Under the pieces are notes generated by a model. The model was not told where the DNA came from. It saw only the letters and a program-made list of their open reading frames with translations, and did not search any database. Positions 1-6,880 of a stretch of 10,620 bases of DNA are shown here, piece by piece (the stretch's first letter is position 1; each line of letters opens with the position of its first letter). Source of the stretch: Propionibacteriaceae bacterium. GTDB lineage: Bacteria > Actinomycetota > Actinomycetes > Propionibacteriales > Propionibacteriaceae. The stretch lies in NCBI GenBank assembly GCA_905372155.1, contig CAJPNZ010000105.1:1-10620 (forward strand), read 5' to 3'. The translations under genes were made by a program, and so were the position numbers.

Positions 1-1
1 C

Positions 2-3000
2 ACCGCCGTGAAGAAGCTGTGGGAGTCCGGAGTGGCCTTGGACTGGAAGGCCTTCCACGAAGGTCGAGCGCCTCGCAAGGAGCACCTGCCGCTCTACCCG
101 TTCGAACGGACCGAGTTCCCGGTCGACGTCTCCGAGTTCCACCGCCTCCTCGGCGAGCAGCGCCTTCTCGACGACTCCGCGGCGCGTCCCACCTCGCGAG
201 AGCCGGTGGTCCAGCGCGTCCAGGCACCCCCCGCGATGCTCGGTCTAAACTGGGCCCGCTCCCTCGTTCCGGATGTGCCGGTGCGCCCGGCGCCTCGGGT
301 CCTCATCGCCCTCTCCGGCGACGTTCCCGCGCTCCGGGAGGTGCTCGACGGAGTCCGGGAGTGGACGGTCATGTACGTCTCCCTGGGGCAGGAGTACCGC
401 TTCGACGGCCCCACGGGCGGCGTCGTCCGCCCGGACGCGCCGGAAGACATGAAGCGCCTGGTCGCCGATCTCGAGAAGCACGCCCTCGTCGGCGACACCT
501 TCGTCGTTCACCACCGAGGTGACTCCAGCGTGCTGTGCCGCAACCTGTGTGGTGCCCTGGGCGGCATGCGTGACCAGGAGCAGAAGGACGTCGTCGTGCT
601 GCGCACGGGTGGCCAGGCGACCGGCATTGACGCCGACCTGTGGAGCACGATCGGACTCAACCTCGAGTTCCCCGGTCTGCGGATCCAGGAGATCTACTGC
701 AGAAGCGACCTGAGTACGGCCGAAGGACGCACCCAATGGCGCAGTCATCTGGTCACCGAGATCCAGGCGGCCACCGAGGATGTGGCGGTGAGCTACGAGG
801 GCAGCTCGCGTTTGGTCCCCCTCATGACGCAGCTGCATGGCAGGCGGGGCAGCGATCCCGCGATGGACACCTCGCGAACCGTCGTCGTGTGCCGGTCGCA
901 GGACGTCGACGACGTCTGCGCGAGCATGGTCGGGACGACCAGCGGCCGTCGTGTCGACGTCCTGCCCTACGAGGTCGGTCCGTTCCGCAACGGCGGCAGC
1001 TCCGACATGCGCGGCCGATCCGTCACCGTGCTGCCGACCACGGTCGGTCCCAACCGGCACGCCGTCATCGACAACGTCGCGGGCCGGGTCCAGGACCTCG
1101 CCGGGATCGACCAGTTGGTCCTGTGGGATGTCTGGACCCCCACGCAGGAGGAGGAATCCCTGGCGGAGGAGCTCGAGGCACGCCGCTGCCTGTTCACGAG
1201 ACTTCGTGAACAGGCAGCGCACCGCAGTGTCCCCTGCCACGTGGTGTCGCGACCGCGGCTGGACGTGCATGCCTGGGGCGCCGACCACAGTGCGCACCTG
1301 TCCGGTGGTGGAACACTTGGAGACCAGAACGTCAGGTTGTACTCCTTCGGCGACCCCACCCCCGACGGGCGTTGCCTGTTCGACGTGCTGGACGAGATGT
1401 CCGCTTCGGGGATCAACACCGCCTTCTACGGCGCTGACCTGCTGCAACTCCAGGCCGACAGCAAGCGGATCGCGAACGACGATGCGACCACGGGTGGCCC
1501 GGACGATCGGGCATCCATCGCCCAGGCGATCGCCGGAGAGCTGAAGCGTCTGCTCGGCCATGAGGACATCGGCCCGCGTCAGGACATGTTCGACCTCGGC
1601 CTCGATTCGGTGAAGCTCGTGCAGTTCACCCGTGGACTCGAACGGCAGGGTTTCAAGGTCCTCTCGGGCGATGTGCACAACAACCCGACTGTGGCCGGCC
1701 TGGCGCGCTTCATCCATTCTGGGGCGAAACGCATCGACGAGGAAAGCGACTCCCTCGAGTCCGCGGCGCAGGCTCTCTCCGGGGTGCTCGGGCTCACCTG
1801 CACCCTGCACGAGTTCGCGGTCGAGGACCAGGAGAACCGGGTGGTGCTCTTCGTCGAGGATCTCGACGACGAGATGCGCGCCCGCCTCCCACAGCAGATC
1901 AACGACCTGCACCTGCGTACCGAGTTCCTGCCGCACTACATCCTCCCGGCCACCGCGGAGGATAGGTTCCTAGCGAACCCGTGCTTCGAGTCCCTCGGGC
2001 TGAGTGGAGACGTGGACCTTCGCGACGCGGGAATGGAGAAGCTCTTCGCACGGATCGATTCACTCCAGGACACGGTTCAGCGGGCGGTGGCCTCGCAACA
2101 GGTTCGGTGCACGTATCCGATCAGCGGAACGCAGAAGGTGTACTTCAAGCGGGGGGCGAAGCCGCAGCTGTACCTGGTGCACATGCGGGAACTGGTCGAC
2201 ATCGAGAAACTGCAGCGCGCCATGCGCGATGTCGTCGGGCGGCACGGCCTGTTGCGCAGTTTCCTCGTGTCGAGCCTCGGCCGGCGGCGGTGGCGTGAAT
2301 ACGAGCCACCGGCCACCTTTGAACTGCCCGTCATCGACCTGTCCGCGCTCACTGAGGAGGAGCAGGCAGAGGTTAGCAGCAGGCTCGTGCGCCGGGAATG
2401 GAGTGTCGACCTCAAGGTCGACCAGCTCATGTATCAGGGCGTCATCCTCAAGTACAACGAGAGAAAGTACGACCTGCTGTTTCAGTTCGACCACTCGATC
2501 ATCGACGCGGCCTCAGGACAGGTGTTCCGTGGCGACCTGCTCAAGCGTTATCAGGAGCTGTGCGCCGGGTCCACGCGGGCGATGCCGCGGGCCCTCAGTT
2601 ACCGTGACCTGTGCGACCAGATGCAGAAGGGCCCGGTCGCGATCAGCGCGAACGAGATCATCGACAGGTTCGACATCGACGCCTGGGCGAGGTACGGTCA
2701 ACAGATCCGCACCAATACCGCGCCTTTCGAGGACCGGCCCCTGACGCAGGCCCGCTACTCGGTCGACCTCACCGCCGTCGGTCGCGGTGAAGACTCCGAG
2801 GGTGAGGGCATCGAGTCGTTCGCCCTGGTCGTGCACCTCTACGCCCGGCTCGTGTCTCGACTGGTCGGTGTCGACAAGGTCGCCCTCGACCTGGTCTTCC
2901 AGTCCCGCGTCTACGAGGACGTGGATTACTCCAACGTGCTCGGCATGGTGGCCGACATCCTGCCCGTGATCGTGTCTGGAGAACGTGGTGCCCGCAACGA

Positions 3001-3400
3001 TCTCGAGGCACTCATCAGGGAGAAGTTGCGCCTGATGAATTCACACAACGTCAATTTCTCCAGCCTGGTCACGGGTGTCCGTTCGGCGCTCACGTACGGC
3101 AAGGTCTATTCCCGGACCAAGGAGGCGCGAGGTAAGTCCTTCCGCCCGTCGTGCATGTTGAACTACGGTGGAAATATGGAAGACGAATACGACGAGATCT
3201 GGGACATGACCTTGGAACTGCTCTCCCAGGAGCAGGATGCCCTCGACTACGCGGACTGTTACTGCGTCTCAAAGGTGACCGGAGACCGGCTCGACATCGT
3301 GATCCTCACAAAATGGGTCGACGAGGCCGCGCAGATCACCGATCTGCTGGACGAGGAGATCGCCCACCTCGCCGCCGACTCGACGGTTCTCGTGCCCTGA
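2..3400 (+). CDS. Type I polyketide synthase, C-terminal part: AT end, inactive KR-like region, ACP, terminal condensation domain (5' partial)
   Basis: The frame is open to the left edge, so the GTG at 8 is internal; residues below are counted from it. Residues 1-40 match the end of an acyltransferase and its linker (YPFER at 30-34). Residues about 85-480 resemble a ketoreductase: a structural half (VVVLRTGG, then NLEFPGLR, as in the LWVVTRGA and EHPELR segments of PKS ketoreductases) and a Rossmann-like half, but the TGxxGxxG cofactor motif is replaced by VVVCRSQDVDDV and no Ser/Tyr/Lys triad is seen, so it is probably inactive. An ACP covers about 500-570, with the phosphopantetheine serine at S534 in LGLDSVKL. 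A condensation domain covers about 700-1125: C1-like YPISGTQK (703-710), C2-like RHGLLR (745-750), the core DHSIIDA with likely catalytic H829 and D833, then LGMVADILPV (978-987), HNVNF (1013-1017) and MLNYGG around N1052. The first His of HHxxxDG is Asp and the Gly is Ala. The terminal condensation domain suggests release by amide or ester formation rather than by a fused thioesterase. KS and most of AT lie outside the window. Confidence 0.9.
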   Translation, partial: TAVKKLWESGVALDWKAFHEGRAPRKEHLPLYPFERTEFPVDVSEFHRLLGEQRLLDDSAARPTSREPVVQRVQAPPAMLGLNWARSLVPDVPVRPAPRVLIALSGDVPALREVLDGVREWTVMYVSLGQEYRFDGPTGGVVRPDAPEDMKRLVADLEKHALVGDTFVVHHRGDSSVLCRNLCGALGGMRDQEQKDVVVLRTGGQATGIDADLWSTIGLNLEFPGLRIQEIYCRSDLSTAEGRTQWRSHLVTEIQAATEDVAVSYEGSSRLVPLMTQLHGRRGSDPAMDTSRTVVVCRSQDVDDVCASMVGTTSGRRVDVLPYEVGPFRNGGSSDMRGRSVTVLPTTVGPNRHAVIDNVAGRVQDLAGIDQLVLWDVWTPTQEEESLAEELEARRCLFTRLREQAAHRSVPCHVVSRPRLDVHAWGADHSAHLSGGGTLGDQNVRLYSFGDPTPDGRCLFDVLDEMSASGINTAFYGADLLQLQADSKRIANDDATTGGPDDRASIAQAIAGELKRLLGHEDIGPRQDMFDLGLDSVKLVQFTRGLERQGFKVLSGDVHNNPTVAGLARFIHSGAKRIDEESDSLESAAQALSGVLGLTCTLHEFAVEDQENRVVLFVEDLDDEMRARLPQQINDLHLRTEFLPHYILPATAEDRFLANPCFESLGLSGDVDLRDAGMEKLFARIDSLQDTVQRAVASQQVRCTYPISGTQKVYFKRGAKPQLYLVHMRELVDIEKLQRAMRDVVGRHGLLRSFLVSSLGRRRWREYEPPATFELPVIDLSALTEEEQAEVSSRLVRREWSVDLKVDQLMYQGVILKYNERKYDLLFQFDHSIIDAASGQVFRGDLLKRYQELCAGSTRAMPRALSYRDLCDQMQKGPVAISANEIIDRFDIDAWARYGQQIRTNTAPFEDRPLTQARYSVDLTAVGRGEDSEGEGIESFALVVHLYARLVSRLVGVDKVALDLVFQSRVYEDVDYSNVLGMVADILPVIVSGERGARNDLEALIREKLRLMNSHNVNFSSLVTGVRSALTYGKVYSRTKEARGKSFRPSCMLNYGGNMEDEYDEIWDMTLELLSQEQDALDYADCYCVSKVTGDRLDIVILTKWVDEAAQITDLLDEEIAHLAADSTVLVP

Positions 3401-3435
3401 CCTGGGCCGTGTCCGTCTCGGAATAGTAATACTTT

Positions 3436-3446
3436 AGGAGGAGTCA
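3436..3446 (+). promoter_or_regulatory. Strong ribosome binding site of the thioesterase gene
   Basis: AGGAGG at 3436-3441 lies five bases before the ATG at 3447. It is a near-perfect Shine-Dalgarno sequence and fixes the thioesterase start. The 46-base gap after the PKS stop shows no promoter or terminator, so the two genes probably share a transcript. Confidence 0.8.
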
Positions 3447-4217
3447 ATGCAGTCAGTGTCACTGGTGTGCTTCCCGCACGCCGGCGCAGGGCGAATGTAC
3501 TACACGAAATGGCACTCCCTGTTCGGCGACGAAGTGGACCTGCAGATCGTGCAGTATCCACTGCGGGAACACCGGATGCGCGACCCCATGCCCGATACCG
3601 TCGGAGAATTGGCTGACGAGATCTTCGACACGTACGCCGATGCCTTCCGTGGCACCTACGCGATCTGGGGTCACAGCATGGGCAGCACCATAGGCTACGA
3701 AGTGGCGCGCCGGTGCCAGAACAGGCTCGACAATCCGCCGCTGGTGTTCTTCAGTTCGGGTGCATCGGCACCCTGTGAGTCCCGTTTCAAGCGGGTCGCC
3801 GATCTCGACTCCCCGGAGGGTCTCCGAGACGTGTTGCTGCGTTACGGGGGACTCACCAGCGAGAACCTCGAGGACCCCGACTTCGTCAAGTTCTTCTCGC
3901 CGGTGATCGAGGCCGACCTGCGACTTCTGGGCGGTTATCAGGAGACGACGTTCGAGAAACTCCGGTGCCCCGCTGCGGTGATGGTGGGGCGCGACGACAC
4001 GGCCAACGTTGAGGACTGGCCGCGGTACATCGACGGCCCGGTGTCGATCACGGAGTTCGACGGAGGGCATTTCTTCCTCGACGAGCACCGGGTCGCCATG
4101 TCGTCGCGAATGACCGCGCGTTTGCAGTTGGAGTGGCAGTTGCGCGAGATGGGCCCCGCCGGTGACGCGGACACCCCCGAGGTGCTGGCGCAGATGGCTG
4201 CACGTCTGGCCCAGTGA
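3447..4217 (+). CDS. Type II thioesterase (external editing thioesterase of PKS/NRPS)
   Basis: This 256-residue alpha/beta-hydrolase has the usual length for stand-alone thioesterases of the GrsT/RifR type. It starts with the typical N-terminus SLVCFPHAGAG (residues 5-15), which supplies the oxyanion region. The nucleophile elbow is GHSMGS at 75-80 with S77 as nucleophile. The acid is probably D183 or D184 in VGRDD, and the catalytic histidine is H208 in FDGGHFF. Such enzymes hydrolyse wrong or stalled acyl groups from carrier proteins and so keep the synthase working; a role in final release cannot be excluded. It lies directly after the PKS gene and four bases before the phosphopantetheinyl transferase gene, so the three form one operon. 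The sequence looks intact. Confidence 0.93.
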   Translation: MQSVSLVCFPHAGAGRMYYTKWHSLFGDEVDLQIVQYPLREHRMRDPMPDTVGELADEIFDTYADAFRGTYAIWGHSMGSTIGYEVARRCQNRLDNPPLVFFSSGASAPCESRFKRVADLDSPEGLRDVLLRYGGLTSENLEDPDFVKFFSPVIEADLRLLGGYQETTFEKLRCPAAVMVGRDDTANVEDWPRYIDGPVSITEFDGGHFFLDEHRVAMSSRMTARLQLEWQLREMGPAGDADTPEVLAQMAARLAQ

Positions 4218-4221
4218 CGTC

Positions 4222-4950
4222 ATGAGTGTGATCTATGCGGTGCACCTCCGACATATCGGAGCCGCGGAGATGGTCAGTCTGTGGGCCGCGGCCTCCGAGC
4301 GACGCCGGGAACGGGCCAATCGGTTCGTCTTCGAGGCGGACCAGCGGCGCTGTCTGGCTGCCGGGGAGCTGCTGGCTCACGTTCTCGCCAGGCACGGGGT
4401 GACTCGTAGAGAGATCGAGCTGGCGGAGAACACCCACGGCAAGCCGTATCTGGTCCATCGCCCCGACCTGCACTTCAACGTGTCGCACTCCGGTGACTGG
4501 GTGGTGTGCGCGGTTGGCCCGGAGGAGCTCGGCGTTGACGTCGAACGGTGCAACCCGGATGCCATCAACGTGGCTCGCCGTTTCGCACCCGAGGAGTTCG
4601 CCTACATCCATGGGGGAGTCTGTCCCGAGGAACGCACCGAACGGTTCACCGAGGTGTGGACCCTCAAGGAGAGTTACGTGAAGTTTCTCGGGCGGGGACT
4701 CGCGGTGGCCCTGAACGCCTACTCAGTCTCGGTCGAGGGACAGCGTTCACGGCTGCTGCGTGGGGTGGACGGACGGACACCGTTCCTGCGTCAGATCCCC
4801 CACGGGGAGGGGTATTCCATCGCCTACTGCGGGGGGGACGGCAGCGACCTCGCTGTCGAGTTGGTTCCTCAGCAGGAGTTGCTCGGCGCAGCCGTTGACG
4901 CGGTGGGGTCCGGTGATGCTCAAGGAACGACGCATCCGCCGACGGATTGA
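4222..4950 (+). CDS. Sfp-type 4'-phosphopantetheinyl transferase
   Basis: This enzyme moves phosphopantetheine from coenzyme A onto the serine of carrier proteins such as S534 of the upstream synthase. The 242-residue product has the family signatures: HFNVSHSGDWV (NVSHS at 86-90), the magnesium-binding GVDVE (104-108, D106 and E108), and WTLKESYVK (146-154, with E150 and K154). The length fits the Sfp/Gsp group rather than the short AcpS group. I chose the ATG at 4222 because it follows the thioesterase stop by four bases and gives a normal N-terminus; an ATG in the same frame at 4162 would only add residues read from the end of the thioesterase gene. The gene ends nine bases before the end of the convergent tetR gene, and I see no hairpin terminator there. 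Confidence 0.93.
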   Translation: MSVIYAVHLRHIGAAEMVSLWAAASERRRERANRFVFEADQRRCLAAGELLAHVLARHGVTRREIELAENTHGKPYLVHRPDLHFNVSHSGDWVVCAVGPEELGVDVERCNPDAINVARRFAPEEFAYIHGGVCPEERTERFTEVWTLKESYVKFLGRGLAVALNAYSVSVEGQRSRLLRGVDGRTPFLRQIPHGEGYSIAYCGGDGSDLAVELVPQQELLGAAVDAVGSGDAQGTTHPPTD

Positions 4951-4960
4951 CTTGCCCCGC

Positions 4961-5644
4961 TCAGTCGTGCGGCGGCTCGTCGAGCAGGTTCATGATCCGG
5001 TCCACGTCGGCCAGCGGAGTGGAGTGAGCACCATTGGGGGCCGGCCCGCTCGTGTCGAGGAGCAGTCGGCGGAGACCGTCTCGCAGCAGCGGGCCGTCCA
5101 CGTCGGAGACACCACTCAGGAACAGAAGCGTGGCCCCCTGATCGAGAGCGGCCATGAGGTAGCCGATCTGGCGGGAGGTGAGGGTCTCGCCCTCGCTGCG
5201 GCGTCGGTCGGCGAGGCGGCCGTAGGCGTCCAGGAGGGCGCGCATTCGCTCGCCGAGGGCGCTGGTCAGGGAGGGGTCACGGGCGGCAGTCGTGATGAAC
5301 TCGAGGGTTGCCAGACCGAAACCACGGACCAACTCGGCGGGGTCCATGGAGATGGACTCGTCGATCTGCGCGCCGGTGGCCCGGACGGCAGACTCGAACG
5401 GGTCCCAGTCCTCGCCGCGCAGCGCGCCCAGGTTGTAGTCCATGACCGCGAGGAACAACTCGGCCTTGCTGCCGAAGTTGGAGTAGACAGCTCCCTTGGA
5501 GAAGCCCGCCTGACCAGCCACGGAGTCGAGGCTGGCGCGGTTGTAGCCGTCACGACTGAACGCGATCAGAGCGGCTGCGATCAAAGCGTCTCTGGTCTGC
5601 TGCTTCTGCTCGGCGCGGGTCCGTCGGGGGGGGAGGGCAATCAC
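4961..5644 (-). CDS. TetR-family transcriptional regulator, 5' end altered by an insertion sequence
   Basis: The product has a TetR-type N-terminal DNA-binding domain: helix 1 around residues 17-34 (TRDALIAAALIAFSRDGY), then a helix-turn-helix at about 39-60 (LDSVAGQAGFSKGAVYSNFGSK). The remaining 165 residues form the variable, mostly helical ligand and dimer domain, whose inducer cannot be told. The length of about 227 residues is normal. The present start is a GTG at 5644-5642 that lies in the terminal repeat of the adjoining insertion sequence, with an in-frame TGA at 5647-5645 just before it and no clear Shine-Dalgarno sequence. The native start was therefore probably lost. It most likely regulated the ABC exporter genes starting at 6881, now separated from it by the element. 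Control of the PKS genes, which converge on it, is less likely. Whether it is still made is uncertain. Confidence 0.85.
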   Translation of the reverse strand: MIALPPRRTRAEQKQQTRDALIAAALIAFSRDGYNRASLDSVAGQAGFSKGAVYSNFGSKAELFLAVMDYNLGALRGEDWDPFESAVRATGAQIDESISMDPAELVRGFGLATLEFITTAARDPSLTSALGERMRALLDAYGRLADRRRSEGETLTSRQIGYLMAALDQGATLLFLSGVSDVDGPLLRDGLRRLLLDTSGPAPNGAHSTPLADVDRIMNLLDEPPHD

Positions 5645-5709
5645 TCACGTAGTATCTCACTGTCAAGTCCCCGTGAAACGGGGGCCTTACCTCACGTAGT
5701 TTCCTCGGG
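5642..5709. repeat. Left terminal repeat of the decayed insertion sequence
   Basis: This end carries the motif CTCACGTAGT twice (5644-5653 and 5691-5700). It matches the reverse complement of 6715-6772 apart from about 13 extra bases after 5652 and a few changes. It contains a short hairpin, CCCCGT-GAA-ACGGGG, at 5669-5683. On the - strand it includes a TTGACA at 5666-5661, but no good -10 box is spaced correctly before the tetR GTG, so a promoter here is doubtful. Confidence 0.75.
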
Positions 5710-5718
5710 TAGCTTGGG

Positions 5719-6662
5719 CTAGCTGGCTTTGGTTTTCAGGGCTGTGGGGTCGGGGGCTTTCCAGGTGAGTTGTTGCTCGAGGTGGGTGGTCTTGCGTGCG
5801 GGGAGGCGGGTGAGTTCTTGCTGGATCTCGCTGATGCGGTGTTGTATCGCGATGGGGTTCAAGGTGGCCTTGGCGGCGGCGAGTTCGGCTTCTTGGGTGG
5901 GGCGTGGTAGCGGTGGTAGTAGCCGTAGCGGCGTACGAGGTGGTCGTTCTTCTTGTGAGGGCGGGCTCGGGTGAAGTAGATGTCTAGGCCGTCTATCCAG
6001 CCGATGAGGGCGTTGTTACGGATCGAACGGGTGAACACCTAGCCGGTATGGACATCGGTGAAGTTCACGCTTCGGCAGAACTCGCCCTTCAGGTTAGGGC
6101 CGCAGTGAGCGAGGGTATCGACCTCGAAGAACCCGGGTTCGGCTTCGACCTCGTTGCCGGCCTTGCGTAGCGTGATCGAGTTACGCAGCAGCTCACCAGG
6201 TTTCGTGACGGCCTTCCCGCGGGTCGGGTCACGCTGTTCCAGCGCTGCCAGATACCGGTCGATCGTGGCTGCCAACATCCTACGAGTTCGGCACGAACCC
6301 CGGCGCTGCAGCAGCCCTCGCCCGGCACTAGCGCCCCTCGACTTCCATCGCGCCGAGCCAGTCGGCCATGACTGGTGCAAGATACTGCCCGCAGCTACCA
6401 CCTTGAAGCGGCCCACACCTTCTGCAACACGCGTCGTATGAGCACTTCAAGCCCTGCGTCTTGCGGCGGTCGATCACCGCGACCTTAGCCACTGCCCGAG
6501 CTGGGGCCTGCTTCAACCAGGCGACCAGCTGCTGGCGGGCATGGTCCCGGTTCCAAGCCCGTGACCTCGACCACCTGATCCAGGATCTGGGTCTTGCCCC
6601 TTCTCCGGTACCTCGGCATAGGTCCGGGCGTACTTCTTAGTGAGCTCGATCCTGGCTGCCAT
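5719..6662 (-). pseudogene. Transposase remnant, DDE/rve integrase core, multiply frameshifted and internally deleted
   Basis: Reading from the ATG at 6662-6660 gives MAARIELTKKYARTYAEVPE, then the frame changes near 6590 to KTQILDQVVEVTG, changes again for RDHARQQLVAWLKQAP, and once more after GLKCSYDA near 6440. The best-preserved piece (about 6041-6330) contains DRYLAALEQRDPTRGKAV and FFEVDTLAHCGPNLKGEF, where the Asp of EVDT is probably the first catalytic acid. An in-frame TAG follows HTG at 6041-6039. Beyond it, VFTRSIRNNALIGW continues, then about 5980 the reading jumps to FTRARPHKKNDHLVRRYGYY, so the middle of the core, including the expected DNG motif, is missing. A further shift leads to the C-terminal ELAAAKATLNP and a stop at 5721-5719. 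At least four frameshifts, one stop and internal deletion make it inactive. The exact insertion sequence family is not assigned. Confidence 0.8.
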
Positions 6663-6714
6663 CGACAGACTCTCTTCAACCTCCACACCCCATCGTGGCC
6701 CCATCCCACCGTTT

Positions 6715-6772
6715 CCCGGGGGAAACTACGTGAGGTACGGCCCCTAATCTACGCGGGGACTCTACGTGAGTG
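6715..6772. repeat. Right terminal repeat of the decayed insertion sequence
   Basis: The reverse complement of this stretch matches 5642-5709: outer CACTCACGTAG, then AGTCCCCG, a short variable part, and the inner ACCTCACGTAGTTTCC. The inner 16 bases (6721-6736) are identical to the left end. It ends 12 bases before the -35 hexamer of the exporter promoter. Confidence 0.75.
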
Positions 6773-6783
6773 TCGTCGGCCCC

Positions 6784-6812
6784 TTGACATACCGGCGGTA
6801 TGTGGCATACCG
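6784..6812 (+). promoter_or_regulatory. Probable promoter of the ABC exporter operon
   Basis: A consensus -35 hexamer TTGACA is at 6784-6789. At 16-17 bases spacing the -10 region is CATACC or ATACCG (6806-6812), a weak match. The operator palindromes cover both elements, so a bound repressor would block RNA polymerase. The -10 assignment is tentative. Confidence 0.55.
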
Positions 6813-6838
6813 TCGGAATCACGATACCGACGGTATGT
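6787..6838. promoter_or_regulatory. Three tandem operator palindromes, probably TetR-family binding sites
   Basis: Site 1 (6787-6803) is a palindrome perfect except for its central base, ACATACCG-G-CGGTATGT. Site 2 (6807-6819) is ATACCG-T-CGGAAT with one mismatch. Site 3 (6824-6836) is ATACCG-A-CGGTAT, perfect. Their centres are at 6795, 6813 and 6830, about 17-18 bases apart. Sites 2 and 3 also form a larger inverted repeat, CATACCGTCGG (6806-6816) with CCGACGGTATG (6827-6837). The sites lie over the exporter promoter and upstream of its start at 6881. The nearest candidate binder is the TetR-family product encoded at 4961-5644; this link is inferred. Confidence 0.8.
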
Positions 6839-6880
6839 ATTCCGAGGGCCGTTGGTCGGGTCACTATACAGGGAGTCATC

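Larger units (their letters stand above)
5642..6772 (-). mobile_element. Decayed insertion sequence between tetR and the ABC exporter
   Basis: About 1.13 kb is bounded by long imperfect inverted ends and holds a broken DDE/rve-type transposase on the - strand. The outermost matching bases are CACTCACGTAG at 5642-5652 and its complement at 6762-6772. An inner 16-bp perfect inverted pair lies at 5689-5704 and 6721-6736. No target duplication is evident (GGGCAAT on the left, TCGTCGG on the right), so either the family makes none or the copies have decayed. The exact element boundaries and family are not certain. No other gene is seen in this stretch, and small open frames on the + strand here are antisense to the transposase remnant. 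Confidence 0.8.

Noticed and set aside
1186..1212. Inverted repeat in the PKS gene (CTGTTCACGAG near 1190 and CGTGAACAG near 1206)
   Set aside because: A short hairpin inside a well-supported coding region with no termination or regulatory context; most likely a coincidence of coding sequence.
245..1936. Long open frame on the - strand (563 codons) opposite the PKS gene
   Set aside because: It mirrors the PKS frame, its residues form no recognisable domain, and the + strand frame carries clear ACP and condensation motifs. High GC explains the antisense opening.
5661..5666. TTGACA on the - strand as a promoter for tetR
   Set aside because: The -10 position at normal spacing would overlap the GTG start and reads TGATTG, so a usable promoter is unlikely, although a leaderless transcript cannot be fully excluded.
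4760..5722. Open frame of 320 codons on the + strand
   Set aside because: It overlaps the end of the phosphopantetheinyl transferase gene and is antisense to the TetR gene, whose helix-turn-helix is clear.
5729..6441. Small + strand open frames in the insertion sequence
   Set aside because: They are antisense to the transposase remnant, have no starts with ribosome binding sites and show no domain.
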